Shown in pieces: positions 17,652 to 26,201 of a DNA stretch of 64,000 nucleotides (position 1 is the first letter of the stretch; every line of letters begins with the position of its first letter). Source of the stretch: Bdellovibrio reynosensis (GTDB taxonomy: Bacteria > Bdellovibrionota > Bdellovibrionia > Bdellovibrionales > Bdellovibrionaceae); the NCBI RefSeq assembly GCF_022814725.1, contig NZ_CP093442.1:3410001-3474000 (forward strand). Reading direction: 5' to 3'. The position numbers and the translations under genes are program-made. The notes below the pieces were generated by a model. It did no database searches. It saw only the letters and a list, made by a program, of their open reading frames with translations, and was not told where the DNA came from.

Positions 17652-18659
17652 ATGAAATCCGTAGACTATAAAGAAGCTGGCGTCGATATCACAAAAGCGG
17701 ACGCCTTCGTTGAAAGAATTAAAAACCTAGTGCCAACAACCTTCAATGACCAAGTCCTACAAGGCATCGGTGGCTTTGCTGCAGTTTACAAACTAAGCGA
17801 AGACAGATACTTGGCTTCATGTACTGATGGCGTAGGAACCAAGCTTAAACTAGCGCAGAAATTAAACAAACATCACGGCATCGGTATTGATCTAGTCGCG
17901 ATGTGCGTGAATGACCTTTTATGTGTAGGCGCAAAGCCTTTGTTCTTTTTAGATTACATGGCCTTCGGAAAACTCGACACCAAAGTCAGTGAAGAACTGA
18001 TTGCGGGCATGGTCGATGGTTGCCGTCAGTCGGGTATGGCCTTGATCGGTGGCGAAACTGCAGAAATGCCAGGGGTTTACCAAGACGGCGAATACGACTT
18101 AGCTGGATTCAGCGTTGGCGACTTAACTCCACAAGAAATGTTCAATGATAAAAATATGTCGGAAGGTGACGTTCTAATCGGTATCGCCTCTAGCGGCTTC
18201 CACTCGAACGGCTATTCACTATTAAGAACGCTCGTCGACGACAGCGAAACAGAACTGCAAGAACAGCTCTTAGTCCCAACAAAGATTTACGTAGAAACCT
18301 ACAGCCAGCTTCGCAAAAAATTCCCCCAGGGCTTTTTAGGCGCAGCCCACATGACCGGCGGAGGGGTTGAAAACATCCCACGCATGAGCGAAAACTTCGA
18401 TTTCAACGTGAACTTCTGGCCCGCAGTCACAGAGCTTGCTCCGGTATTTAAGCCTATTTTGCAAAGAGTAGATTTAAGTCAGGAAGAGTTATTTAGAACT
18501 TTCAACATGGGAATCGGTTTAACAATCCTAGTGAAAAAAGAAGTAGCGACAGAAGTTTTAAATCACCTCCACGAAAACAGAATCAAAGCGTGGACTCTGG
18601 GTGACATCAAATCGGGGAGTGGCCAACTAAACATGAACGTGGAATGGAAACTAAATTAA
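17652..18659 (+). CDS. purM: AIR synthetase
   Basis: Cyclises FGAM to AIR with ATP (step 5). 335 aa from the ATG at 17652, which has AAGGA 8 nt upstream; the ATG at 17646 is only 2 nt from the RBS and is less likely. Motifs: YKEAGVDITKADAFVERIK, GIGGFAAVYKL, LASCTDGVGTKLKLA, MCVNDLLCVGAKPLFFLDY, IGGETAEMPG and SSGFHSNGYSLLR. Last gene of the pur operon, followed by a strong terminator. Confidence 0.97.
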   Translation: MKSVDYKEAGVDITKADAFVERIKNLVPTTFNDQVLQGIGGFAAVYKLSEDRYLASCTDGVGTKLKLAQKLNKHHGIGIDLVAMCVNDLLCVGAKPLFFLDYMAFGKLDTKVSEELIAGMVDGCRQSGMALIGGETAEMPGVYQDGEYDLAGFSVGDLTPQEMFNDKNMSEGDVLIGIASSGFHSNGYSLLRTLVDDSETELQEQLLVPTKIYVETYSQLRKKFPQGFLGAAHMTGGGVENIPRMSENFDFNVNFWPAVTELAPVFKPILQRVDLSQEELFRTFNMGIGLTILVKKEVATEVLNHLHENRIKAWTLGDIKSGSGQLNMNVEWKLN

Positions 18660-18664
18660 GTTCA

Positions 18665-18698
18665 AAAGAAGGAAGGGGAATCACCTTCCTTCTTTTTT
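18665..18698. terminator. Bidirectional terminator between purM and the convergent ASH gene
   Basis: AAGAAGGAAGG/CCTTCCTTCTT stem with a 7-nt loop, A-rich before and T-rich after, so it can work on both strands. Confidence 0.85.
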
Positions 18699-18711
18699 AT
18701 GTATTTAATTT

Positions 18712-19167
18712 TTAGAATCCCCAGACACCTCGGCCTCGTAAGTAAATGACTACGTCTTCGGCTCCGGTAAGCCAGATGTTTAGACGGCCGTTGTGAATGC
18801 CGATATGGTTAGGTCGGAAAGTCACCCGAATAGAACATCGAAAGCCGGGCCAAAGCAGACTAGGACAGTTTTCATTTGCCCAAAAACCGCTGCCATTGAC
18901 GTCGATGTCGTTGATATATACAGGTAATCGCCCCGTATTCCTGATATAGAATCTTTGAGATTCTGAATCATAAAGTTGAACCCGCCCGAAGTTGTAGAAA
19001 AGGTATCGGACTTGCGCCGAAACATCATCTTCTTCTTCAATGCCATTAATTTCTAACGTTTGATTAGCACTCAGGGGCGACGGGCCTGACGCTTCAGTAG
19101 GGGATTCATTCCCCAGTGCCGGCGCCGACAGCGAAAGAGTTAGTAGAGCTAAAAGGAAATATTTCAT
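18712..19167 (-). CDS. Small secreted protein with ASH/DUF1573-like beta domain
   Basis: 151 aa from the ATG at 19167 (GGAGG 8 nt upstream); the longer open frame would bury the signal peptide inside the protein. The N-terminus MKYFLLALLTLSLSAPALG is a Sec signal peptide, followed by an acidic, proline- and serine-containing linker. The rest (FYIRNTGRLPVYINDIDV, CSIRVTFRPNHIGIHNGRLNIW) has the pattern of immunoglobulin-like ASH/choice-of-anchor domains, with a Cys pair in NENCPSLLWPGFRCS that could form a disulphide. Probably a periplasmic or surface adhesion or scaffold module; no specific function can be assigned. Convergent with purM. Confidence 0.75.
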   Translation of the reverse strand: MKYFLLALLTLSLSAPALGNESPTEASGPSPLSANQTLEINGIEEEDDVSAQVRYLFYNFGRVQLYDSESQRFYIRNTGRLPVYINDIDVNGSGFWANENCPSLLWPGFRCSIRVTFRPNHIGIHNGRLNIWLTGAEDVVIYLRGRGVWGF

Positions 19168-19454
19168 GAGCACCTCCTTGTTGTCTTCATTTTTTAGGAA
19201 TGCAAAATGAGTATCAAAATATTTTTCCAAGCATTCAAAGGTTGCAATAGAAAGTAAGGTCCGGAACGCTGTCAAACGTGATCTCATCTAGATGCAAGCC
19301 TTGGTATTTGTGAAGCTCTGTCTTTTTAGAATTGTTTTTGATTAAGCTTGATGGCTTTTAAGTCATACTGAAAATTCCGTTTTGCACAGTGAGGTGCCTT
19401 GCCACTTTCCAAAGTCAATGAGAAGCTGGCGAACATAATCGCTCGGAGTGCCCT

Positions 19455-20174
19455 ATGAATAAAAACCACCGCGCCAGCCCCATGAAAAATCCGATCATTC
19501 TAGCTCTTGATGTCGACACTCGTGATCAGGCATTAAAAATTGCCGACGACCTCAGAGAGATTGTAGGCGGATTTAAATTAGGGCCACGTCTGTGCCTGCG
19601 CTACGGAATGGAATTTGTAAAAGAGGTCGCCCAGCGAGGGCCCATTTTTCTAGACAATAAACACTTTGATATCCCTTCAACAATGGAAGCTGCCGTTCGC
19701 GCAAGCTTCGATGCAGGCGCCTCCCTTGTAACGGTTCATGCTTTGAGTGGCCTTGAAGCCCTAAAAAGAATGGCCGCCGTAGAAAAAGAGCTGAACCAAA
19801 TTCGCCCCTTTAAAATTCTTGCGGTGACTATTCTGACTTCTTGGGATCAAAACTCTTTACCTGGGAATATGAAGACTCAACCGATCGCACAGCACGTAAC
19901 TGAACTAGTAAGTTTAGTAAAGTCAGCGGGACTAACCAGCGTGGTTTGTTCCCCTCATGAATTAGACCTTTTACAAAACCAGGATCTTTACCTTGTCACT
20001 CCGGGAATTCGCTTTAGTATGCAGGATTCTGGCGATCAAAAACGCATTATGGATCCTAAAGAAGCTCTAAGAAAAGGGGCTTCAGCGTTAGTAGTAGGTC
20101 GCCCTATCCTTGAAGCAAAAGACATCAAGGAAACAGCAACTGATTTTGTGATGGCAGTATATGAAGAAAAATAA
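19455..20174 (+). CDS. pyrF: Orotidine 5'-phosphate decarboxylase
   Basis: Last step of UMP synthesis. 239 aa. Barrel start ILALDVDTRDQAL, the catalytic Asp-Lys-Asp cluster in FLDNKHFDIPSTM (family D-x-K-x-x-D-I-P), and the phosphate-binding end TPGIRF...ALVVGRPIL. RBS GGAG 6 nt before the ATG. The 3' end overlaps the rlmB-like gene by 14 bp, so the two are coupled. The upstream gap (19168-19454) holds divergent regulatory DNA without a clear promoter match. Confidence 0.95.
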   Translation: MNKNHRASPMKNPIILALDVDTRDQALKIADDLREIVGGFKLGPRLCLRYGMEFVKEVAQRGPIFLDNKHFDIPSTMEAAVRASFDAGASLVTVHALSGLEALKRMAAVEKELNQIRPFKILAVTILTSWDQNSLPGNMKTQPIAQHVTELVSLVKSAGLTSVVCSPHELDLLQNQDLYLVTPGIRFSMQDSGDQKRIMDPKEALRKGASALVVGRPILEAKDIKETATDFVMAVYEEK

Positions 20175-21039
20175 TTCTCGTCCTTCTGGTAAATCTCAAT
20201 CGCAACAACGTCCTTCACAAGGTCGCCAACAACGACCTCAGGCGGGTGGTCGTCCTCAGCAAAATCAGGTTTCCCGCTCTGAAAATCATATACCTCGTGA
20301 ATGGCGCATCGTTATCGGCACTCACGCTATCAATGAAGTTTTAAAAGTACGTCCCCGCGAAGTAAAAGGCATGTGGTTGCGCCAAGGTTGGGAAAATTCC
20401 AATGACTTGCGCGATATGCAGGCCCTAGCCGAAAAGGCTCGCATTAAAATCGACATTAAAGCAGACCAGGTGATCGAAAAATTCGGTCCCTCTCAGCAAG
20501 GTGCTGCCGTGTTTGTCGATGGAGCTCCTGATTTAGATATCGCCTCGCTAGAAAAATTCGAGAAATCCGTCGTATTGATGTTAGACGGTATCGAAGACCC
20601 TCATAACCTAGGTGCGATCCTAAGAACTTCTTGGTTGATTGGCGCCCACGGGGTCCTAATTCCAGAAGACCGCGCGGTGGGTCTAACTCCGACAGTTCAC
20701 AAAGTTGCTTGCGGGGGCGTTGAACATGTCCCGGTTGAGGAAACTACAAATTTTGGTAAGTACGCAGAAGAACTAAAGAAACAGGGTTACTGGATCTTCG
20801 GATTAAGTCCGCGAGGCACCAAATCCATCTTTGAATTAGACCTTCCCGAAAAAGTTGTTTGGGCGGTGGGTTCAGAAGATAAAGGATTAAGAGTGACAAC
20901 AGAAAGACTCTGTGATGAATTAGTTTTCATTCCGCAGGCAAGTTCAAGCGCTAGTTACAATGCGTCCGTTGCAACAGCGATGGCGTTAACTGAAACTTTG
21001 AGGCAGCACGCGGCGCGCGGAAATCGTAAAAAATCGTAA
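20161..21039 (+). CDS. rlmB: SpoU/TrmH family 23S rRNA 2'-O-methyltransferase (RlmB-like)
   Basis: SAM-dependent RNA ribose methyltransferase of 292 aa. The first 45 residues are a disordered, Gln/Arg/Pro-rich tail not usual in RlmB. A substrate-binding domain follows (IGTHAINEVLK), then the knotted SPOUT domain with motif 1 LDGIEDPHNLGAILRTS, motif 2 WAVGSEDKGLR and motif 3 IPQASSSASYNASVATAMAL. The family assignment is firm. RlmB (Gm2251) versus another SpoU target is less sure, since motif 3 has Tyr-Asn-Ala where Leu-Asn-Val is usual. Ends about 70 bp before a tRNA cluster. Confidence 0.85.
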   Translation: MKKNNSRPSGKSQSQQRPSQGRQQRPQAGGRPQQNQVSRSENHIPREWRIVIGTHAINEVLKVRPREVKGMWLRQGWENSNDLRDMQALAEKARIKIDIKADQVIEKFGPSQQGAAVFVDGAPDLDIASLEKFEKSVVLMLDGIEDPHNLGAILRTSWLIGAHGVLIPEDRAVGLTPTVHKVACGGVEHVPVEETTNFGKYAEELKKQGYWIFGLSPRGTKSIFELDLPEKVVWAVGSEDKGLRVTTERLCDELVFIPQASSSASYNASVATAMALTETLRQHAARGNRKKS

Positions 21040-21057
21040 TCTGTCGAATAATTGTCT

Positions 21058-21086
21058 TTGACCGATCAAGATTTTCTCCGTAAAAC
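21058..21086 (+). promoter_or_regulatory. Putative promoter of the tRNA-tuf transcript
   Basis: TTGACC, 17-bp spacer, TAAAAC; the predicted start near 21093 lies just before tRNA-Thr at 21107. Confidence 0.5.
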
Positions 21087-21106
21087 ATTCCGGTTATCTC
21101 AGTAAG

Positions 21107-21182
21107 GCTGGTTTAGCTCAATTGGTAGAGCAGCTGATTTGTAATCAGCAGGTTGCGGGTTCGAGTCCCATAACCAGCTCCA
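21107..21182 (+). tRNA. tRNA-Thr (anticodon TGT)
   Basis: 76 nt with acceptor GCTGGTT/AACCAGC, anticodon loop TTTGTAA giving TGT, GGTTCGAGTCC-type T arm, and encoded CCA. Confidence 0.97.
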
Positions 21183-21209
21183 AATTTTCTGAGTAGACAT
21201 TTAAGTAAT

Positions 21210-21295
21210 GGGTAGGTGCCCGAGTGGCTAAAGGGGACGGACTGTAAATCCGTTGGCTTATGTCTACGAAGGTTCGAATCCTTCCCTACCCACCA
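21210..21295 (+). tRNA. tRNA-Tyr (anticodon GTA)
   Basis: 86 nt with long variable arm. Acceptor GGGTAGG/CCTACCC, anticodon GTA in ACTGTAAAT, encoded CCA. Confidence 0.97.
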
Positions 21296-21376
21296 TTTAA
21301 ATTTCTACTCTGAGAATTTGGGAAAAAAGCTTTGTTTTGGTTTTTCCAGAATAACTTTTTTCGGGCGTTCTGATGG

Positions 21377-21453
21377 GCGGGAGTAGCTCAATTGGCTAGA
21401 GTATCTGCCTTCCAAGCAGAGGGTTGCGGGTTCGAGACCCGTCTCCCGCTCCA
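21377..21453 (+). tRNA. tRNA-Gly (anticodon TCC)
   Basis: 77 nt. Acceptor GCGGGAG/CTCCCGC, anticodon TCC in CTTCCAA, encoded CCA. Confidence 0.97.
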
Positions 21454-21469
21454 AATAATCAGAACTTCG

Positions 21470-21570
21470 CATGGGGCACGAGATAAAGCCTATCAAGGAG
21501 CGATGGAGGAAAGCGTATATTATACGCCGACGACTGAGCGACGCAGAGAGGGTTTATCTGGTGCCCCATG
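21470..21570 (+). ncRNA. Long stem-loop element, copy A, directly 5' of tRNA-Thr(GGT)
   Basis: Inverted repeat closing a 65-nt core. Arms 21470-21479 and 21561-21570 pair over 10 bp, a single G-G mismatch follows (21480/21560), then 7 more bp (21481-21487/21553-21559). The core holds a purine-rich stretch (GGAGCGATGGAGGAAA), a small hairpin GCGTAT-ATT-ATACGC, and CGCCGACGAC. It ends one base before the tRNA. Copy B at 23021-23129 shares the core and the mismatch but not the arm sequence. It may be a pre-tRNA processing element or a repeat of unknown role. Confidence 0.6.
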
Positions 21571-21571
21571 G

Positions 21572-21646
21572 GCCCATGTAGCTCAGTGGTAGAGCACACC
21601 CTTGGTAAGGGTGAGGTCGTCGGTTCGGCTCCGATCATGGGCTCCA
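21572..21646 (+). tRNA. tRNA-Thr (anticodon GGT)
   Basis: 75 nt. Acceptor GCCCATG/CATGGGC, anticodon GGT in TTGGTAA, encoded CCA. Directly precedes tuf, the common thrT-tuf arrangement. Confidence 0.97.
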
Positions 21647-21725
21647 CTTATTTAGTTATATTTTTGATTTGAATTTTGAAAACGAGTTTTAAGACTTTAA
21701 ATAAAAAATCTCTGCAGGAGGAATA

Positions 21726-22916
21726 ATGTCTAAAGAGAAATTTAACCGTAATAAGCCGCATGTGAACATCGGCACAATCGGTCACGTTGACCATGGTAAA
21801 ACAACTTTGACTGCTGCGATCACTACAACTCTTGCAGCGGCTGGTAAAGCTCAGGCGATGTCTTACGATCAAATCGATAAGTCTCCTGAAGAAAGAGAAC
21901 GTGGTATCACGATCTCTACAACTCACGTTGAGTACGAAACTGACAATCGTCACTACGCTCACGTTGACTGCCCAGGCCATGCTGACTACGTAAAAAACAT
22001 GATCACTGGTGCTGCTCAAATGGACGGAGCTATTCTAGTAGTTTCTTCTGCTGACGGTCCAATGCCACAAACTCGTGAACACATCCTTCTTGCTCGTCAA
22101 GTAGGTGTACCTGCTCTAGTTGTTTTCATGAACAAAGTAGACATGGTTGACGATAAAGAACTTCTTGAGCTTGTTGAGCTTGAAGTTCGCGAACTTCTTT
22201 CTAAATACGAATTCCCTGGTGACGAGATTCCAATAGTTAAGGGTTCTGCTCTTAAAGCTTTGGAAGGTGACCAATCTGAAATCGGTCGTCCTTCAATCAT
22301 GCGTTTGATGGAAGCTTGCGACACTTACATTCCAGAACCAGTTCGTGCAACTGACAAAACTTTCTTGATGCCTGTAGAGGACGTATTCTCTATCTCTGGT
22401 CGTGGTACAGTTGTTACTGGCCGTGTTGAGCGTGGTATCGTTAAAGTTGGTGACGAGATCGAAATCATCGGTATCCGTCCAACTCAAAAAACGACTGTTA
22501 CTGGTATCGAAATGTTCCGTAAACTTCTTGATGAAGGTCGCGCTGGAGATAACTGCGGTGTTCTTCTTCGTGGTACTAAAAAAGAAGAAGTTGAACGTGG
22601 TCAAGTTTTGGCTAAACCAGGTTCAGTTAAACCTCACAAAAAATTCAAAGCTGAGGCTTACATCCTTACTAAAGAAGAAGGTGGACGTCATACTCCATTC
22701 TTTAACGGTTACCGTCCTCAATTCTACTTCCGTACAACTGACGTAACAGGCGTTTGTACTTTGAAAGCTGGAACTGAGATGGTTATGCCTGGCGACCGCG
22801 TAGAAGTTTCTGTTGAACTTATCGCGCCAATCGCTATGGAAAAAGAGCTTCGCTTTGCGATCCGTGAAGGCGGTCGTACAGTTGGAGCGGGTGTTGTTAC
22901 TGAAATCCTTGAGTAG
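21726..22916 (+). CDS. tuf: Elongation factor Tu
   Basis: GTPase that delivers aminoacyl-tRNA to the ribosome. 396 aa. P-loop [10 protein letters not shown], switch [19 protein letters not shown] for guanine, and conserved domains 2 and 3 ending AGVVTEILE. Strong RBS CAGGAGGAA. Sits downstream of four tRNAs, probably in one transcript, and ends at a GC-rich hairpin. No second tuf copy lies in the str operon (fusA is followed directly by the S10 operon). Confidence 0.99.
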   Translation: MSKEKFNRNKPHVNIGTIGHVDHGKTTLTAAITTTLAAAGKAQAMSYDQIDKSPEERERGITISTTHVEYETDNRHYAHVDCPGHADYVKNMITGAAQMDGAILVVSSADGPMPQTREHILLARQVGVPALVVFMNKVDMVDDKELLELVELEVRELLSKYEFPGDEIPIVKGSALKALEGDQSEIGRPSIMRLMEACDTYIPEPVRATDKTFLMPVEDVFSISGRGTVVTGRVERGIVKVGDEIEIIGIRPTQKTTVTGIEMFRKLLDEGRAGDNCGVLLRGTKKEEVERGQVLAKPGSVKPHKKFKAEAYILTKEEGGRHTPFFNGYRPQFYFRTTDVTGVCTLKAGTEMVMPGDRVEVSVELIAPIAMEKELRFAIREGGRTVGAGVVTEILE

Positions 22917-22943
22917 TAACGCAGCGTAACTGCTAAGTATAAT

Positions 22944-22986
22944 CACCCGGGGGACTCCTTGACAAAAGGGTCCCCCTCGGTGTTTC
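22944..22986 (+). terminator. Terminator after tuf
   Basis: CACC-GGGGGAC and GTCCCCC-CGGTG arms with a small bulge, then TGTTTCTT. The T-tract is short but the stem is strong. Confidence 0.6.
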
Positions 22987-23015
22987 TTGACATGTCCAAA
23001 ACCAAAGTGAATAAC
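22987..23015 (+). promoter_or_regulatory. Putative promoter of tRNA-Trp-secE-nusG
   Basis: Consensus TTGACA, 17-bp spacer, AATAAC. The predicted start near 23021-23023 coincides with the 5' arm of stem-loop copy B. Confidence 0.6.
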
Positions 23016-23020
23016 ACGGT

Positions 23021-23129
23021 TTTTTCATGATGAGAATTGGTCAAATGCGAGGAGCAAGGAGAAGGCCCTACTATTGTAGGCCGCCGACGCAGCCGACGAA
23101 GTCAGTTGGCCAATTGTCATCATGAAAAA
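23021..23129 (+). ncRNA. Long stem-loop element, copy B, directly 5' of tRNA-Trp
   Basis: Arms 23021-23033 and 23117-23129 pair over 13 bp. One G-G mismatch follows (23034/23116), then 6 bp (23035-23040/23110-23115). The 69-nt core has GGAGCAAGGAGAAGG, a CCTAC-TATT-GTAGG hairpin and CGCCGACG, matching copy A (21470-21570) in order and partly in sequence. It starts at the predicted transcription start and ends 4 nt before tRNA-Trp. Confidence 0.6.
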
Positions 23130-23133
23130 GTGC

Positions 23134-23209
23134 AGGGGTGTAGCTCCAGTGGTAGAGCGAACGACTCCAAATCGTTAGGTCGTGGGTTCGAATCCCTCCG
23201 CCCCTGCCA
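23134..23209 (+). tRNA. tRNA-Trp (anticodon CCA)
   Basis: 76 nt. Acceptor AGGGGTG/CGCCCCT, anticodon CCA in CTCCAAA, encoded CCA end. Precedes secE, a common bacterial arrangement. Confidence 0.97.
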
Positions 23210-23236
23210 ATTTTGATCTTCATTAGACGGGGAACT

Positions 23237-23614
23237 ATGGAAAAAACCAACTCTAAGATCTTGACTATCAGCTTTGCAGTAGCAGCTTTCTTGGCCGGTT
23301 TGACGATCTCTCTTCTTATCAAAGCATTTGCGGGTGCATTTGGTATCGTTGCGAGATTTGCTGACTCCGACATCGTAAGACACGGATTACCAGTGGCAGT
23401 AGGCTTCGTGGTATTTGCGGTTCTTCAATTCAATCCAAAAGTTTTGGCTTGGGGTGAAGATGTAGTAACTGAAGTGCGTAAAGTAGTATGGCCTTCTCGT
23501 AAGGACACAACTGCTATGACTATCGCTTGCGTAGTTATGGTTCTTATCTCTAGCGTGATCATCAGCTCTTTTGATTTGATCTCAGGCTTTTTCATCAACT
23601 TTCTAATGAAGTAA
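23237..23614 (+). CDS. secE: Preprotein translocase subunit SecE
   Basis: Essential small subunit of the SecYEG channel in the inner membrane. 125 aa from the ATG at 23237 preceded by GGGGA; an upstream TTG in frame falls against the tRNA and is not used. Three predicted helices as in gammaproteobacterial SecE (about 8-30, 47-62, 92-115). The amphipathic conserved segment VVTEVRKVVWPSRKDT lies before the last helix. Followed by nusG after 11 bp. Confidence 0.95.
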   Translation: MEKTNSKILTISFAVAAFLAGLTISLLIKAFAGAFGIVARFADSDIVRHGLPVAVGFVVFAVLQFNPKVLAWGEDVVTEVRKVVWPSRKDTTAMTIACVVMVLISSVIISSFDLISGFFINFLMK

Positions 23615-23625
23615 GGACGTAAAAC

Positions 23626-24159
23626 ATGGATAAAAAATGGTACATCGTTAACGTTCAAACTAGCTGTGAAAACACGGCGAAAAAAGCTATCGAAGAAAAA
23701 ATCAAATCCAATAAAATGGAGGAGTTCTTCGGTGAGATCCTAATCCCTGCGGAAAGCGTAGTGGAGCTAGTAAAGGGTCAAAAACAGACCAAATCACGTA
23801 AATTTTTCCCGGGCTATATCTTCGTTCAAATGTTTTTGAATGATGAGACTTGGCATTTAGTACGTAACTCGTCTAAGGTGACGGGCTTCGTAGGTGGAAC
23901 AAAAACACGTCCTCCGGAAGTTCCTGAAGCCGAAGTTCTTCGTGTAACTCAGCAAATGGCTGGCGTTGCAGAAAAACCGAAGCCTAAGGTTAAATTCGCA
24001 GTTGGCGAAAATGTGACTGTTATTGACGGTCCATTCAGCAACTTCCAAGGGAACGTAGAAGAAGTGAACGAGGACAAAGGTAAACTTAAAGTTCTTGTTA
24101 GCATCTTCGGTAGACCAACTCCTGTGGAATTGGACTACATTCAGGTTGAAAAAAATTAA
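23626..24159 (+). CDS. nusG: Transcription termination/antitermination factor NusG
   Basis: Binds RNA polymerase and links it to Rho or to ribosomes. 177 aa. NGN domain [20 protein letters not shown] with [10 protein letters not shown], then a C-terminal KOW domain ([22 protein letters not shown]). Usual length. In an operon with secE; a hairpin with weak T-run lies between it and rplK. Confidence 0.98.
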   Translation: MDKKWYIVNVQTSCENTAKKAIEEKIKSNKMEEFFGEILIPAESVVELVKGQKQTKSRKFFPGYIFVQMFLNDETWHLVRNSSKVTGFVGGTKTRPPEVPEAEVLRVTQQMAGVAEKPKPKVKFAVGENVTVIDGPFSNFQGNVEEVNEDKGKLKVLVSIFGRPTPVELDYIQVEKN

Positions 24160-24192
24160 TTTTAGCGCTACATAAGTGGCACTTTAAACATA

Positions 24193-24220
24193 AACGGGAC
24201 CCGAGGGGTTCCGTTTCTTA
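24193..24220 (+). terminator. Hairpin terminator or attenuator between nusG and rplK
   Basis: AACGGGACCC-GAG-GGGTTCCGTT with one G-T wobble, followed by TTCTTATT. It may reduce read-through from secE-nusG into the L11 operon. Confidence 0.5.
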
Positions 24221-24247
24221 TTAACAAACCTCTTGCAGGAGTGGGTC

Positions 24248-24670
24248 ATGGCAAAAAAAGTTACAGGAATGATCAAGCTGCAAATACCGGCAGGGAAAGC
24301 TAATCCAGCTCCTCCCGTTGGACCGGCACTTGGACAGCACGGGGTAAACATCATGGAATTCTGTAAGCAGTTCAACGCTCGTACACAAGCGTTGGGTGAT
24401 AGCATCATCCCTATCATCATCACTGTTTATCAGGACAGATCGTTTACTTTCATTACGAAAACACCTCCGGTGTCTTCTTTGATCAAAAAAGCGTTGAAAT
24501 TGGACTCTGGTTCAAAACAACCGCAAAAAGACAAAGTAGGCAAAATCAATAACGATCAAATCAAAGCAATCGCTACAACGAAATTGCCTGATTTGAACTG
24601 CTTGAAAGTTGAATCCGCAATGTCACAAGTTGCTGGTACAGCTAAGAGCATGGGCATCGATATCGCATAG
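24248..24670 (+). CDS. rplK: Ribosomal protein L11
   Basis: 140 aa. The start ATG at 24248 ([18 protein letters not shown]) has AGGAG upstream; an earlier in-frame start would add five residues. Hallmarks [25 protein letters not shown] and [17 protein letters not shown]. Binds 23S rRNA in the GTPase centre, and is the usual partner of L1 in this operon. Confidence 0.98.
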   Translation: MAKKVTGMIKLQIPAGKANPAPPVGPALGQHGVNIMEFCKQFNARTQALGDSIIPIIITVYQDRSFTFITKTPPVSSLIKKALKLDSGSKQPQKDKVGKINNDQIKAIATTKLPDLNCLKVESAMSQVAGTAKSMGIDIA

Positions 24671-24679
24671 GGGTGATGT

Positions 24680-25384
24680 ATGGCAGGTAAAAAATTTGAA
24701 GCAGCCTCTAAGAAGGTTGATTCTACAAAAAAATACTCTGTTGAAGAAGCATTCAAACTTGTGGTGGACGCTGCTCCAGCTAAATTTGATGAATCTATCG
24801 ACGTAGCATTGCGCTTGGGTATCGATCCAAAACAATCTGATCAACAAGTACGTGGAGCTATCGCTCTTCCGCACGGTCTTGGTAAAGAAGTGAAAGTTGT
24901 TGTTTTCGCAAAAGGTCCGAAAGAGGCTGAAGCGAAAGCTGCTGGTGCTGACTTTGTTGGCGCTGACGACCTAGTAGCTAAAATCCAAGGTGGCTGGTTA
25001 GATTTCGATAAATGTATCGCAACTCCAGATATGATGGCGACTGTTTCTAAAGTTGCTAAGATCTTGGGGCCTCGTGGTTTAATGCCGAATCCAAAAATCG
25101 GTACTGTAACTATGAACGTTGGTGAAGCTGTAACTGCCGAGAAAAAAGGTAAGTTGGATTTCCGCGTTGATAAAGCAGGTATCGTTCACGCTGGTATCGG
25201 TAAGAAATCTATGGGAGACGCTAAACTTCGTGATAACTTCATGACCCTTTTGGGCGCGATCGTTAAAGCGAAACCAGCTTCTTCTAAAGGTATCTATCTT
25301 AAAACTATCGCCGTAGCTTCAACTATGGGTCCTGGTATTAAGATCGAGCCAAACGCAGCAGCTTCTGCAGCTGGTTTGAACTAG
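24680..25384 (+). CDS. rplA: Ribosomal protein L1
   Basis: 234 aa, usual length. [45 protein letters not shown]-type core, and [14 protein letters not shown] are recognisable. Forms the L1 stalk and, in other bacteria, represses its own rplK-rplA mRNA. 9 bp after rplK and followed by a terminator. Confidence 0.98.
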   Translation: MAGKKFEAASKKVDSTKKYSVEEAFKLVVDAAPAKFDESIDVALRLGIDPKQSDQQVRGAIALPHGLGKEVKVVVFAKGPKEAEAKAAGADFVGADDLVAKIQGGWLDFDKCIATPDMMATVSKVAKILGPRGLMPNPKIGTVTMNVGEAVTAEKKGKLDFRVDKAGIVHAGIGKKSMGDAKLRDNFMTLLGAIVKAKPASSKGIYLKTIAVASTMGPGIKIEPNAAASAAGLN

Positions 25385-25393
25385 ATTTTTTAT

Positions 25394-25428
25394 AGCTCTG
25401 GTCTTAATTGATCAGAGCTTTTGTTTTT
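25394..25428 (+). terminator. Terminator after rplA
   Basis: AGCTCTGGTC-TTAATT-GATCAGAGCT stem with one G-T pair, followed by TTTGTTTTT. Confidence 0.85.
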
Positions 25429-25445
25429 AAATTATTTTTCTTGCG

Positions 25446-25580
25446 ATCAGAGACAGTAGGTTTTCTTTTGTGGATCTAATCCTGCATATGAGCAGGGCCT
25501 ACCGAGATAAGGCAAAAAGTTTTTTCTCTTCGGAGATGACTCCAAACCAACCTGATTCGCACTTATTCTAACGAAAGGAG
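25446..25580 (+). promoter_or_regulatory. Ribosomal protein L10 leader
   Basis: The segment upstream of rplJ contains GACAGTAGG paired at a distance with CCTACCGAGA, as in the known L10 leader. There the L10-(L12) complex binds its own mRNA and represses rplJL. A TAATCCTGC...GCAGGGC hairpin lies between the arms. The assignment rests on these conserved strings and the position. Confidence 0.75.
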
Positions 25581-25588
25581 GCTCACTT

Positions 25589-26116
25589 ATGATCACTCGC
25601 GCAGATAAAGAGCAAGAGATTAAGCTAATCACGGAGAAATTCGGAAAAGCTAAAGGAGCTTTCATCGTTGACTTCAAAGGTATCAAAGTTGAGCAAGTTA
25701 CTAACTTGCGTAAAAAACTTAATACTGCTGAATCAGAGATGAAGGTTGTCCGCAACACTCTTGCAAAAAGAGCGTTCAAAGATCACCCAGCTATTGAAAA
25801 GGCATTTGCTAATTCAATGAAAGGTACTAACGCCATCGTATTCTCATACGGTGAAGTGAACGCGACTGCTAAAACATTGGCTGATTTTGCTAAGGACGTT
25901 GAAGTTCTGCAAATTAAGTCTGGTGTTATGGATGGCGAAGCTTTGGACGATGCTAAAATCAAGTTCCTAGCTACACTTCCGGGCAAAGATCAGTTACGCG
26001 CTATGTTCCTTGGTACGCTATTGGCTTCAGGATCTGCACTTGCAAGATGCTTGAACGCTTACGCCGAGAAACTTGGTGGCGGTGCTGCTAGTACTGAAGA
26101 AGCTCCACAAGCGTAG
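25589..26116 (+). CDS. rplJ: Ribosomal protein L10
   Basis: 175 aa. [31 protein letters not shown] and [13 protein letters not shown] identify L10, which anchors the L7/L12 stalk. RBS GAAAGGAGG before the ATG. Preceded by an L10 leader, so probably autoregulated together with rplL. Confidence 0.98.
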   Translation: MITRADKEQEIKLITEKFGKAKGAFIVDFKGIKVEQVTNLRKKLNTAESEMKVVRNTLAKRAFKDHPAIEKAFANSMKGTNAIVFSYGEVNATAKTLADFAKDVEVLQIKSGVMDGEALDDAKIKFLATLPGKDQLRAMFLGTLLASGSALARCLNAYAEKLGGGAASTEEAPQA

Positions 26117-26201
26117 TAGTTACGTTTTTGGTGCCGTCTACTTAACGTAGACACAAATGAATTATTAAATAAATTTTTTTTATCCTTTGGAGGATTTCAA
26201 A

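Noticed and set aside
21392-21592. 66-aa ORF across the tRNA cluster
   Set aside because: It spans tRNA-Gly, stem-loop copy A and the start of tRNA-Thr, so it is not a gene.
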